Of a DNA stretch of 64,000 nt, positions 55,046-64,000 are shown one piece after another. Under the pieces are notes generated by a model, which saw only the letters and a list, made by a program, of their open reading frames with translations, searched no databases and was not told the origin of the DNA. Location: contig JAQMRL010000002.1 of NCBI GenBank assembly GCA_035578175.1, positions 93,040,748 through 93,104,747 on the forward strand, given 5' to 3'. The first letter of the stretch is position 1. Every line of letters starts with the position of its first letter. The translations under genes were made by a program, and so were the position numbers. The stretch comes from Catonia carolina (taxonomy: Eukaryota; Arthropoda; Insecta; Hemiptera; Achilidae).

Positions 55046-56835
55046 CATAGTTGGCTATTTTTACAACCTATTTTAGTTTACAATTTTACTTTCATAATAT
55101 ACCTTATTATGAATTTGTATTTTTCTTTCATACTTGGTTGTTTGGATTGCGACAAATATGATTAAGATTTTGAAGGCATGGTTGTTTTTAACGCTGTTCG
55201 TAATTTATATAACGGCGCAAACTCTACACCTTCAAAGCGAAATGATTAAATTTCACCTCCTAGCAAGGCTTTAGCAATAATCTCAAAAGTTTAGAAATAA
55301 TATAACACAAAAATCCGTAGTTGGCACTTTAAATAGATCATGAGAAAATCATGTGAAAATTTGTACTGTAATACGTATAAAAATGGAAAGTAAAAATAAT
55401 AGATTGGTAAGGTATTTTTGTAAAAGAAAGTAGCCCCTATGCTAAGTTTACTTGTTCGTATTTTATAATTTATTACATTTAAATTCTAGTTATTTATCAT
55501 TATTTAAGAGTCGGTAGACTTAAGCACCAAATATTGAAGTTAATTATATAGACCACAATTATCGATGACTACAATATTATAGATTTGTGTGCATACTGAA
55601 ACAATATACTCGAAAGCTGATCAATTCCCAGTTTGACATAAATGGATATTCTATACATGCGTTCTAGCTTTTTGATACCGTTAAAAAACTACGTTTGTGT
55701 AGCGATTTGTTATGTTAAATCTCCCTGGTATACAACAAGGTAATTAGCTGTGACGAGAAAATATTTAAAAGTATATTTTTGTCTAAAATTCACTCGTATG
55801 ATATCTGATACACCGCTGCCACACGGTTAGCAGAGTAATTGACCCTCTTTATTCGCCTGGGGTATATCTATTGTGCATTTGGCCGTTGCCAAACGGTCAA
55901 AATACAATTAATCATTATGAATAATACATCTACAATATAAACGTTAATTGTAAATTAGCTGATAAAATATTAGTGAAATAATCCCAGATTGATAAATGAA
56001 CAAAAAGCATTCCGTTGTTTGTTAAACTTACTTGCTGTTAAATACACCCACAAAGTCTCTAATGATACGATCCAATTAATGAATTACTAATATCATGAAA
56101 ATGGATTTTTGTTTATTATTAATATAATGTATAATCATTAATTTTAGAATAGGTAATGTTCGTTCATTCTAATACCGATTAATGATTTACGAAATATTAA
56201 AAATAATGATCATAGTATCAGAGTACAATTTTTGCGAGATTAATTTACTAAGTTTTTTTTTTACACATTATGCATATTAAAAAAATATTTTATTATAGTG
56301 CCATTAAATTCCGTCTAAACCTATTTATCTCGTGACTAATACATTGAATTTATTTAGTAATAGTCTTATTTTAACACATACCAAACATGGATACTTACTA
56401 TTAGTTTAGGTTTAAATAAATCCGAGTTATTCAAGAGAAATTTAGAATATAAAAACTGGTGCGAAACACTCATAAAGCCTTATATTGCCAAAGTGAAAAG
56501 GACCGATTTTGATGAGCAGTATATATAAAACTGTTAACTTTTACAAAACAAACCAAGATAAAAGAGTAATGTTCGAAAATTAGTCGTAGTTTTAAAAAAC
56601 ACTATACTCTGGACCTTTATGAAATTCATAACTGAAATTTCATACTCTATGCACTGTTTGTTATTGGTCTTTTTCTGTTATTTTATTTCGCTAAACATTG
56701 CATTAATAGCTTGGTAATTAAAATAATTCAGAAGTACGTAGCAACAATTATGTTAGCAATTATTAAGGTTTATTACAGTTACTACCTAGAAATATAGGGC
56801 ACATGGATACAGGAATAAAAATTGCGATATTGTCA
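55046..56835. other. AT-rich DNA; non-repetitive islet near 55800
   Basis: No gene. The segment 55805-55910 has balanced composition and a GGCCGTTGCCAAACGGTC inverted pairing, followed by several TAATTA-like words to about 56100. This could be a conserved regulatory element, but the sequence alone does not show it. Confidence 0.4.
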
Positions 56836-56839
56836 TTTA

Positions 56840-57350
56840 TGACGGTTAAGAAATTGCTGCGTAGTCGGAATCTTGGCTTTGAGCTTAGAATAAGAATACT
56901 GCGATGTTATGTCTTCTTTGTTCTGTTGTAGGGGATGGAGGCGCGGACACTTAAAAAATATTTTTATTATTTGTATTTTATATTTGTATAGTATTTAGAA
57001 TTCGTATTGTTATGATTTAGAGAAGATACAGGCCTTTGAGATGCGATGCTACCGCAGGATGCGGCGCATTCCGTGAACAGGCAAAATAACGAATGGAGAT
57101 GTGTTATGAAATAAAATGAGAAAAGAGTGTGAGTTGGTTGAGACAGCAAAGGAGAGAAAACTTCAATATCTTGGACATGTGATTACAGGTCCTAAATATC
57201 GCATCTTACAATTAATCATACAGGGGAAGATAAAAGGCAAGAAGAACGTTCGCAGATGTCGGGCAACCTAGTTGATAAACCTGAGACTGGTTTAGTTGCA
57301 GTAATACAGAACTGTTCAGTAAAACAGCAAATACAGTCCACATTATGATG
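56840..57350 (+). pseudogene. RTE-like reverse transcriptase C-terminal relic
   Basis: Plus-strand pieces in order: LLRSRNLGFELRIRILRCYV near 56855-56915, KIQAFEMRCYRRMRRIP near 57025-57077, then ERKLQYLGHVITGPKYRILQ near 57150-57210 and LIIQGKIKGKK near 57210-57243. They match the standard RTE-type series LxLRIRLLRCYVxSVLLYG...xIEAFEMWxYRRMLRIPW...KLxYLGHVxR...LIxQGKxxGKR. Frame breaks and stops are present. It is the best preserved of the C-terminal relics. Confidence 0.75.
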
Positions 57351-57444
57351 ATGTTTTTCGACATGTGATAGGAGAGGGAATTTAAAACAGAAGAAGGTTT
57401 ACGAAGCTATGGGTCTTAACAAGCAATTGTTAAGTACATACAAA

Positions 57445-57525
57445 TGTCAGACCCAACAGGGCATCACACCGGGACTATCGGTTTAGCAATTTAGCACGCT
57501 ACCCACTGCGCCACGAAGGCGGCCG
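57445..57525 (-). repeat. tRNA-like SINE head, degenerate
   Basis: Minus strand CTTCGTGGCGCAGTGGGTAG is a good A-box region, similar to SINE family 1. The expected B box is degraded (CCCGGTGTGATGCC). Confidence 0.55.
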
Positions 57526-57744
57526 TTTATTTTAATAAAATATTTCCAAATTTCATTCAAAGGAACGAATGCTTACCAACTTATATAAAGGGTAATTAAA
57601 AAAGGTAGAAATCAGTAGACAAATGTAGAATCGGTAGATTTTACGTCTTCTTACGTGTCAGTTGGCAACACTGTATTCAAGGTTAACAGCTTTTAACAAT
57701 TGAAATGTAGTTATTGTGTACGAGTTCTATTCTAATATCCATTT
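57526..57744. other. possible 5' flank of the DUF4817-type transposon
   Basis: Unique sequence directly upstream of the transposase relic. No terminal repeat was found. Confidence 0.35.
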
Positions 57745-58320
57745 GCCTCTTCTGAGTCAACGATGTCGTTTTCCGAAGACGAACGTGTGTTTATTTTTGA
57801 GATTTATTGTGCTTCAATAGTTTATTTCAATATTAGATTTACACGAACGAGAATGTTGGTAACAGCAGGATAACACAACTTGCCATAATACCGATGACAC
57901 ATGTTTCGGAATGTTTTTCACAATCGTTTAGTATTAAAAGGGTGTAGCCTCCAAGATTGCCTCTACTGAGTCAACGATGGCGTTTTTCCAAAGATGAACG
58001 TGCGTTTATTCTTGAGATTTATTGTGCTTTATTAGTTTATTGTAACATTAGATTACACGAACGAGAATGTTGGTTACAGCAGGATAACACAACTTGCCAT
58101 AATACCGATCACACATGTTTCGGAATGTTTTTGGACATCGTTTAGTATTAGGACATAGTTTAGAGGTGTGGCCTCCAAGATCCCCAGATCTTATTCCGCC
58201 AGACTTTTTCTTGTGGGGGTATTTAAAAAGTGCCGTTTTAAACAAATCCTTGTACACTTGTTGCAAATGTTATGAAACGTTTGCATTCGGGTCACATGGA
58301 TTCATTTTCAACAACTAAAA
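57745..58320 (+). pseudogene. tandemly duplicated, internally deleted transposase (DUF4817/DDE_3 type)
   Basis: The N-terminal part reads SFSEDERVFIFEIYC, the start of a helix-turn-helix seen in insect DUF4817 transposases. It is fused directly to the late catalytic region LQQDNTTCHNTDHTCF, followed in the second copy by VWPPRSPDLIPPDFFLWGYL. The middle of the protein is therefore missing. A ~214-bp unit is repeated in tandem: GAGTCAACGATG occurs at 57754 and 57968. The first unit ends before the PPRSPDL motif. Stops and shifts are present in both. Such proteins belong to the Tc1/mariner-IS630 group. Confidence 0.75.
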
Positions 58321-59163
58321 TGAAGTTATTAATGTTAGGTTACGTCGTAATTTGAATACTTTTGCATAAAATTATAATACATTTATAATTAATTTAATAT
58401 TTTTTACTACATTCAACTCATGTAAAAACGACTTTTTTCTGGAACACTCTGTACTTAATTTTTCGTAACAATTCAAAACCAATGGCGAAATGGATCTATA
58501 AATAATTTGAATGTTAAAAAAATATCTTTTAAAAAATAAAAATTATCAAAGTTTATGAAAGCCTATCATGAATTAGTATAATGTAAAAGATTTTACCCAT
58601 TTAAAATGTTCTGGCTTATCTCTATTTTATTGGGTTAATAACGTTTTAGTAGAATATAAATTGATTCTGGAGTACTTTTTAGAAATCTATTATTCATGAT
58701 TTGTTCGATGAAAATATTTTCATGAGTTAGGAGAATTTTAATCGACAAAATTAATAGTATTACAAAATACGCATATGGTATGCCAGGAAAGAATAATAAA
58801 GTTATAACTATAAACGTAAAATGTTTTAGCAGAAGTTCTCAACTCCATTTTATCGTACATATGAGTCGAGACGAGAACGAAGAGGATAGGGTGAGTGGAA
58901 ATCCCGTAATGTAATTTTCAAATGTTGTTCGGATATGATGAGGGGATATCGTTGGCCGGAAACTGAACGGAACAGGGTAACGTGATGAAATCTGCGATCG
59001 GACAGAAATTTACAACTGTATCATCATATCGCTATTCAATTATAAACAATGACAAGTCCTAAAATTATTTTAAACGTACTTTTCCTGAAATTGAATTCTT
59101 TTTAAATGATCAATGAAACCAAAATACGAACAAATTATTTTCAACCTTTTTTATTTAGAACTA
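58321..59163. other. AT-rich DNA, possible transposon end at 58440
   Basis: CTTTTTTCTGGAACACTCTG at 58431-58450 looks like the terminal repeat style of IS630-type elements and may be the right end of the preceding relic. No partner end was found. The rest is unassigned. Confidence 0.4.
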
Positions 59164-59740
59164 TTGTTGTATAGCTCATTAGCCGAAAGGCTGGTTTGAA
59201 CTTCTAGAGGCTTTAGTAAGTAAAACGAGAAGTGAGTTGGTTTGCAATTGCCTTTCTCACTGAGTAGAAAAGTGTGCTTACCAGCATGCCATCCTTTGAA
59301 AAGCATCTAATTTCTACCCTGCAAATGACACATCACTTCATTCATTACAGGGTCTGGCTATATAATGAAATTCATTACTCTCAGAGGAGAAAGCTCTGAA
59401 TAGTGTCTTTTGCACTTCTATTTATGCTGTGCTTAAATGGCCGGCCCGTTGGCTTAGTGGTTAGTGCAACTGGCTTCTACGCTGGGGTCCCGGGTTCGAC
59501 TCCCGGTAATAACCGGTCTGGCGTTTTCTCATCACTCATTTTCATTTAGACCTATCATTATTCTCCACCGTCTATATTAGCAGAAATTGCAAAACAGACA
59601 GACTACAAAAAATAGTTCTTAATGATTCACTCATAAAATTGACTGACCATGTGATAAAAAAGAGAACTATTTTTTGTAGTCTTGGAACTGGCAGACTGAG
59701 TGCAAATAATTTAATACTCCACCTGCCTGTTATGGGCGTA
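59164..59740 (+). repeat. dispersed ~390-bp repeat, copy D, interrupted by a SINE
   Basis: It starts TTGTTGTATAGCTCATTAGC and CCGAAAGGCTGG and runs to about 59438. After the SINE (59441-59617) it resumes with GACTGACCATGTGAT and ends near CTGCCTGTTATGGGC. The rejoined copy aligns with copies B and C. Confidence 0.75.
59441..59617 (+). repeat. tRNA-derived SINE, family 3, with intact A and B boxes
   Basis: GTTGGCTTAGTGGTTAGTGC contains TGGCTTAGTGG, a consensus A box, and CCCGGGTTCGACTCCCGG contains GGTTCGACTCC, a consensus B box about 40 bp later. A non-tRNA body, TCTGGCGTTTTCTCATC and on, follows. It interrupts repeat copy D; a possible target duplication is CTTAA(A)TG. The good promoter suggests recent mobility. 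Confidence 0.8.
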
Positions 59741-59812
59741 GAATATAATCATTTTAAGTGTGTGCCACATTTCTTACAAAATGAAATAACACAACAAGCC
59801 TGTTGTTGTAGT

Positions 59813-59925
59813 GGACAACACTACTAGATTTTACACTAGGAGTTCCGGGTTCCATTTCTGGTCAGATCTGGCTTTTTTAAGAACTCATTTTCAATTAGCA
59901 ATCTTCATTAATGTATAAGTAGTTA
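59813..59925 (+). repeat. SINE fragment related to family 3
   Basis: A B-box-like CCGGGTTCCATTTCTGG is followed by GATCTGGCTTTTTTAAGAAC and CTCATTTTCAATTAG, which parallel the family 3 body at 59515-59555. The A box is lost. Confidence 0.5.
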
Positions 59926-61013
59926 GTATTAATGTGCAAAAGAGTCAGACACGTAAAACATAAAAGAAAACTGAAGGTAGATACACGTTGATTCATCTTG
60001 CGGTATAAAATTAATTATTTTTTACTGTCATAATCTTTTCTTCACAGAAAAATAATTAGATAATTATATGAACATCTAATTATCATGAAAAGATTATTCT
60101 GAATGGAGATCCTTAAAAAAAAAAAATTCATATTATTTATGTAGTTTATTAATATTACAAATATAGTGAAACAAATTTTGAAAAAGAAGGGTAAAAATTT
60201 ATGTTAAACAAATAAGTCTCTTATCTGTTTCTTGTGTTTTAGCTTATGTACTGTAACACTCTTGTACAGTAAACTGATGGCAAAATAATTTTTATGCAAC
60301 TTTTTATTTACTCCAAAAATTTTAAAATATCATCAGATGGAATGAATAGATAATTTAACGAGGAAAATTACTATAAAATAAATTTTAAATAATGTTTTCT
60401 TAAAAATCACATATAAATTATTGTTTTTATTTATTGTATTAATTTACACGTGAAAATACTTATCTAGAAAAAGATAGTTGAATAAAATCATCGTAAACCC
60501 CGAATTGAGTCACTGCTGTCTGGTAAGGTGATTGCAAAAATATTTGAATGTTGTTCCAGTATTGATTTGTATTTTATGGCTTATTGTAATATTTCTAATT
60601 GAAGCCGGTTTTTACATTAAAATAATTTTTACAATCTATTCTTCAACTGTAAAATTTTTTTAACTAAACAAATAGATCGTTATGGAAGAGATTGGTTGTT
60701 ATGTACCAGGGCGCAGCTGTCAGCTCAGAGGACTTTTGACTGAAAGCACTGAATAATTTGGATGTTCAGATACTTGATTCACCGCATACCGTAAACCCAG
60801 ACTGGTTTTAAAATAAAAATGTATTTTTGACGGTTCTTTACCATATATTATCTGACGCCTATAAGTTAATATATTTAGATTTTAAATCATGTGAGGTTCA
60901 ATCACTAAGCAGTGCCAGCTTAGTGACACTGCTTTGAATTTTTTTTAGATGTTATCATTACTTATTATTTAGGACTCAAAATTACAACGTATATTGATAG
61001 TTTGTAATTTTCA
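59926..61013. other. AT-rich DNA with an ambiguous hairpin
   Basis: At 60903-60934 two alternative hairpins overlap: CACTAAGC...GCTTAGTG and AAGCAGTG...CACTGCTT. No gene seen. Confidence 0.45.
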
Positions 61014-61037
61014 CCACTAGGAGCGCTAAAATCAAGT

Positions 61038-61071
61038 GTTGCGTTTTCGCAACACCGGGCAGTAACAGTGT
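61038..61071 (+). repeat. piggyBac subterminal repeat, left copy
   Basis: GTTGCGTTTTCGCAAC, a 6-bp-stem palindrome, followed by ACCGGGCAGTAACAGTGT. It is the inverted copy of 63264-63297, differing only in the orientation of the TTTT/AAAA spacer. Confidence 0.85.
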
Positions 61072-61264
61072 GTTTGTTAAAAGGATAAATAAAAAAAATT
61101 GTATTTCGATTAAACACCAGAGTTTCAAATTTTTATCATAAAAGACATCAATTATTTAAAAAAAATATAAGCACAACTCATTAACAAATAAAAATATAAC
61201 ACATGATAATAAAATAGTACATACTAATAATAATAAAAAGATCAAACATCATACATAATTTTAT

Positions 61265-62615
61265 TTATTTTGTATGAAAACTTATAAAACATTTTTCATG
61301 CAAAGCTACTTTGCATTTTATGCAGAACTTATTAGTAGTTGATTTGCACAGTGCACATCTAGTTCTCTTTTCTTTTGAATTTCTCATATGTCCGCGGTTA
61401 ATAAATCGTACTAATTCCGAAGTCCTGCTTACCACGGGTGTAACCGAAGGACCAGTTTTCAACCTAATTTGACCAAAACTTCGTAAATAATGTAGGGCAA
61501 TTTCTCTCTTGAATTGAAGAAATCCCAACTCTTCTGCTCCTATTGCCTTTCGAGATTTTCTATGTATAAGCCAAGCATTTTGAAGAGCAGCGTCTATACA
61601 CCATACAAAAATTGGCCACCACCATTTTTTATTCCGAATTCCTATTCTGTACGTAGCTATGTTTTGATCCATACGATCGGTACCGCCCATGAAACTGTTG
61701 TACATCTTTACTATGTTGGGTTGCTGAATGATAACTTTTTTCCCTTCTATAACTGAATAGCGCTTTGCAGATTGAATTGGGTAAACCCCATCGACATTTG
61801 ATACCATAGTTACAACAGAGTTATCATTCCATCTACACACTAGTGTGCCCTTTTCTTTATCGAAAAGGAATAAATAAGTGCCTCTTTTTGTTTTTTTAAA
61901 ATTTAAATCTGGTAGTGGACATTTTTCTATTCTATCAGCACGAACTGTTCCTGTCAAACCAACTTTATTTTCAGTAAACTTGTCGACTATTTTTAGATTC
62001 ATAAAAAAGTTATCAGCGTATATGTTGTGTGGTAAGACTTCTCCACTGTCATCTTTTGGTAGTACTTTAGAGAAACGTAAAAGAACTCCACCCCCTAAGC
62101 CATGTATATCTTTCTCAATAACATTCATTGACCCTTTGTTACCTTGGTAAATATCAAAGTCTACCAAGTACCCTAAATTAAAATTTAAACACCACATTTT
62201 GTATCCAAAACGTATGGGTTTGCCTTTAATAAATTGTTTAAGTCCGTGTCTACTATAGTACGGTATCATTGACTCATCTACGTTACTACGACTTTCCCAG
62301 ACCGCAAATTCCTGAAATTTTTTTCGTAGCAGTTCCATATATGTACGAACTTTTGTTGCACGGTCGTTGACGTCTAAATTTGAATTGTTTTGTAAATGGA
62401 TAAACCGAAGAATTTCCTCAAATCTATTTCTTCTCATTGCATCAGCAATTGCCGTGTTTTTTGTATCATCCTTTTCTTCCCAGTACATCCGTTTGCTAGG
62501 AACAATGTTATAACCGCTAACAATAAGAATTCCCAAAAATACTTTAAAATCTTCAACTGAAAATGTAAAATTAAACTTTCCTACTGAGAAGCATAAATAA
62601 CTATCTCCTTAACAA
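61265..62615 (-). pseudogene. piggyBac transposase, catalytic domain and C-terminal zinc domain
   Basis: An open minus-strand frame of about 430 codons ends at a stop at 61265. It carries the piggyBac (DDE_Tnp_1_7) landmarks: FLGILIVSGYNIVPSKRMYW, NVDESMIPYYSRHG (first catalytic Asp), HNIYADNFFMNL (second Asp) and FMGGTDRMDQNIATYRI (third Asp). At the C-terminus the cysteine-rich CALCKSTTNKFCIKC...H...C is a RING/PHD-like zinc domain used for end binding. The catalytic triad is intact. Toward the 5' side the frame meets a one-base shift near 62595, just upstream of GKFNFTFS, so the copy as written is broken. Confidence 0.88.
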
Positions 62616-63214
62616 TGTGAGTACATAATTCATCATCAAAAAAGAATTCAAAACTTTCTAAAGGCGTTAAAGGACGGTCACAGTACGTTGGTAATAAAAA
62701 ACGGTTTGTAATGTTTCATCAACTTTTGTTTTTATGGGCGAGGTTTCAGGGATGTCAGTTTCTGTCCAGTTTCTTTTTATTGGTTCTTTCTTTTTTTGTT
62801 TTTGTTGGAGGTGAATTCTGGCTGGTAGGTTGACTTGCAGCAATTTTTTTATTTTTAGTAGATTTTGCACGAGTACGTTTTGGTTTCACAGGAAGATCTG
62901 TTAATGTTTTTGAAGTTGAAGGTAATGGGTCAGTTGGTTCCGCGGTTTCAATAATGTTGAGTGAATTTATGTCTGGGTCGGATGCAGCGTAAATAATTTT
63001 ATCTCCCGCTTTACTTAAAATTACTTCAGTGGGTGCCTTTAACTGTCGACCAGATAAATTGTCGTAAGTTCCACCTGTATCTTCATCACCGCTGTCCTCA
63101 TCTGTGTCAATGTTAACTGCAGGAGGAGTAATGAAAAGCTCAATTCCATCTACATCTGTTAAAATATCATCCTCTTCTTCTAAGATGCTCAAAATATCTT
63201 CAGGATTCAAATGC
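62616..63214 (-). pseudogene. piggyBac transposase, N-terminal exon
   Basis: The minus strand opens at a good splice acceptor (T-rich tract, AG at 63216-63215). It encodes an acidic region (DILSILEEEDDIL, DEDSGDEDTGG), then a lysine-rich region with KPKRTRAKSTKNKK as a likely nuclear signal. A frame change near 62755 leads to NWTETDIPETSPIKTK, and another near 62700 to RPLTPLESFEFFFDDELC. An acidic N-terminus followed by ...LxxFexFFDDE is the usual piggyBac layout. Two or three frame breaks make this copy inactive. Confidence 0.75.
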
Positions 63215-63438
63215 CTAAAAATATAAGAGATTCATTGTAACAAGTGTATTTCTGTTACCTATGACACTGTTACTGCCCGGTGTTGCGTTTTCGCAACTTC
63301 AAACTTCAACTCGAATTTAGGGATACCAAAATAAAAAAAAATACATATCCTATCTTCTGTAATGAACCATAAACTATACACATTGAAAATATTGCATCTG
63401 TTAGGTTTATAAGAAAAGGTTGTATTTGTTATACTCAC
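63215..63438 (-). other. predicted intron in the piggyBac gene, containing a hairpin repeat
   Basis: GTGAGT at 63438-63433 is a strong donor and TTTTTAG ending at 63215 a plausible acceptor. The 224-bp intron contains the 34-bp subterminal repeat at 63264-63297. Confidence 0.6.
63264..63297 (-). repeat. piggyBac subterminal repeat, right copy
   Basis: ACACTGTTACTGCCCGGT followed by GTTGCGTTTTCGCAAC. It is inverted relative to 61038-61071. Confidence 0.85.
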
Positions 63439-63464
63439 CGACAATGACCTGTGTTGCCCTCCAT
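63439..63464 (-). CDS. predicted first coding exon of the piggyBac transposase
   Basis: An ATG at 63464-63462 in a good context (ACCATGG) opens eight complete codons and two bases before a consensus GTGAGT donor. The phase matches the acceptor at 63214, so the frame would continue into the acidic N-terminal exon. That exon itself has no upstream ATG in frame. The prediction rests on splice consensus and phase only. Confidence 0.55.
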
Positions 63465-63643
63465 GGTAGAACAAAACTAACCCTCTTTTTAAAACCACTC
63501 CTTATGTTAGCAGGTGCACCAACCAGAAAAGGAAAAAATATTTATGTGTTGTTTATACTTTTTACTATAACTTCCCTATAAAGAACGCTTTCAAATATAA
63601 CAACGTCTTGAAAAGTTAATTTAATAAAAGAATAAGAACATCC

Positions 63644-63675
63644 GTTGCGAAAACGCAACATCGGGCACTAATGGG
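63644..63675 (-). repeat. piggyBac right terminal repeat
   Basis: GTTGCGAAAACGCAAC then ATCGGGCACTAATGGG. It has the same hairpin and CGGGCA block as the subterminal repeats. The element appears to end at GGG (63675), followed by CTAA in place of TTAA. Confidence 0.7.
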
Positions 63676-64000
63676 CTAATGTGCTCATGTAAAAATTTTT
63701 ACTTTTTTTAGACTAAATAAAATTATATATATATAATTATATTCTTTTTATTTATTTATTTATTTAGGGTCGCACCGACCACGATACATATAAGTAAATG
63801 TAGTTCAAAATGTTTAAAGAAGACACAAAATATATATAATCAAAATAAGGTCATCAATAAAAACAGAATGAAAAATTAGTTAGGTTCAATGAAAATTTAA
63901 ACAACATAAAACAAAAAAATAGAATGACGCAATAGAAAATAATATATATGATTTTACAATTATATTTATCAAATCCAAAATTTTGTGAAATTTAAAAAAA
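63676..64000. other. AT-rich DNA with ATTT repeat
   Basis: It contains a short (TTTA)n tract at about 63745-63765 and otherwise nothing recognised up to the window edge. Confidence 0.5.

Larger units (their letters stand above)
61014..63675 (-). mobile_element. piggyBac-superfamily transposon, decayed
   Basis: A piggyBac transposase gene on the minus strand lies between inverted structured ends. The right end (63644-63675) reads hairpin, then ACATCGGGCACTAATGGG, and stops at GGG before CTAA, one change from TTAA. The left end is tentatively CCACTAGGAGCGC at 61014, preceded by TTCA, also one change from TTAA. Subterminal 34-bp inverted copies lie at 61038-61071 and 63264-63297. Lost TTAA sites and frame breaks indicate an old copy. 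The left boundary is uncertain. Confidence 0.65.

Noticed and set aside
59441..59520. Possible functional tRNA gene with consensus Pol III boxes
   Set aside because: The acceptor ends do not pair and a SINE body follows. It sits as an insertion inside another repeat.

Overview
This window is AT-rich animal DNA (roughly 70% A+T by eye) with no recognisable host protein-coding gene. Almost everything that can be named is a transposable element, a decayed copy of one, or a simple repeat. The mix points to an insect: mariner DD34D, piggyBac, a DUF4817/DDE_3 transposase, RTE-like and Jockey-like LINEs, a Ty3/Gypsy element and several tRNA-derived SINEs. A SINE-like repeat near 32.9-33.2 kb resembles, from memory only, repeats of Hemiptera. 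The window is most easily read as intergenic or long-intron sequence from a repeat-rich insect genome.

Layout. 1-16.6 kb: decayed LINE pieces, a Jockey-type 5'-truncated insertion with poly(A) tail, a 5'-truncated RTE-type insertion in a TTA repeat, a 0.9-kb element with 0.3-kb inverted arms, a TTAA-flanked MITE, and two long palindromes whose arms carry hammerhead-ribozyme-like cores. 16.6-24.9 kb: mostly unannotatable AT-rich DNA with pogo-like and mariner scraps. 24.9-40.5 kb: structured inverted repeats, a 46-bp-TIR element enclosing a dispersed ~390-bp repeat, SINEs, RTE relics, a 79-bp minisatellite and a second long-arm inverted repeat.

40.55-51.18 kb is the centrepiece: a three-deep nest of transposons. 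A mariner element (40552-51183, TA target duplication) was split by an RTE-like LINE on the minus strand (40606-50284, 16-bp target duplication). That LINE was in turn split near its start codon by a nearly intact Ty3/Gypsy LTR retrotransposon (43773-49824, 4-bp target duplication). The Gypsy copy has near-identical LTRs, an intact gag, an intact pol and a textbook A AAA AAC slippery site ending at the gag stop codon. The mariner has lost its transposase N-terminus, which is replaced by an inverted copy of its own C-terminal end.

51.2-64 kb: more relics, a tandemly duplicated and internally deleted DUF4817/DDE_3 transposase, a ~390-bp repeat copy split by a SINE, and a piggyBac element (about 61014-63675). 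The piggyBac has a readable DDD transposase, a short predicted first coding exon, and three copies of a 16-bp hairpin-forming palindrome in its terminal and subterminal repeats, one of them inside the first intron.

The most unusual items are the two palindromes bearing inverted hammerhead-like cores (best at 8184-8570) and the dated nest. All family names come from reading translations and motifs by eye; no database search was run.
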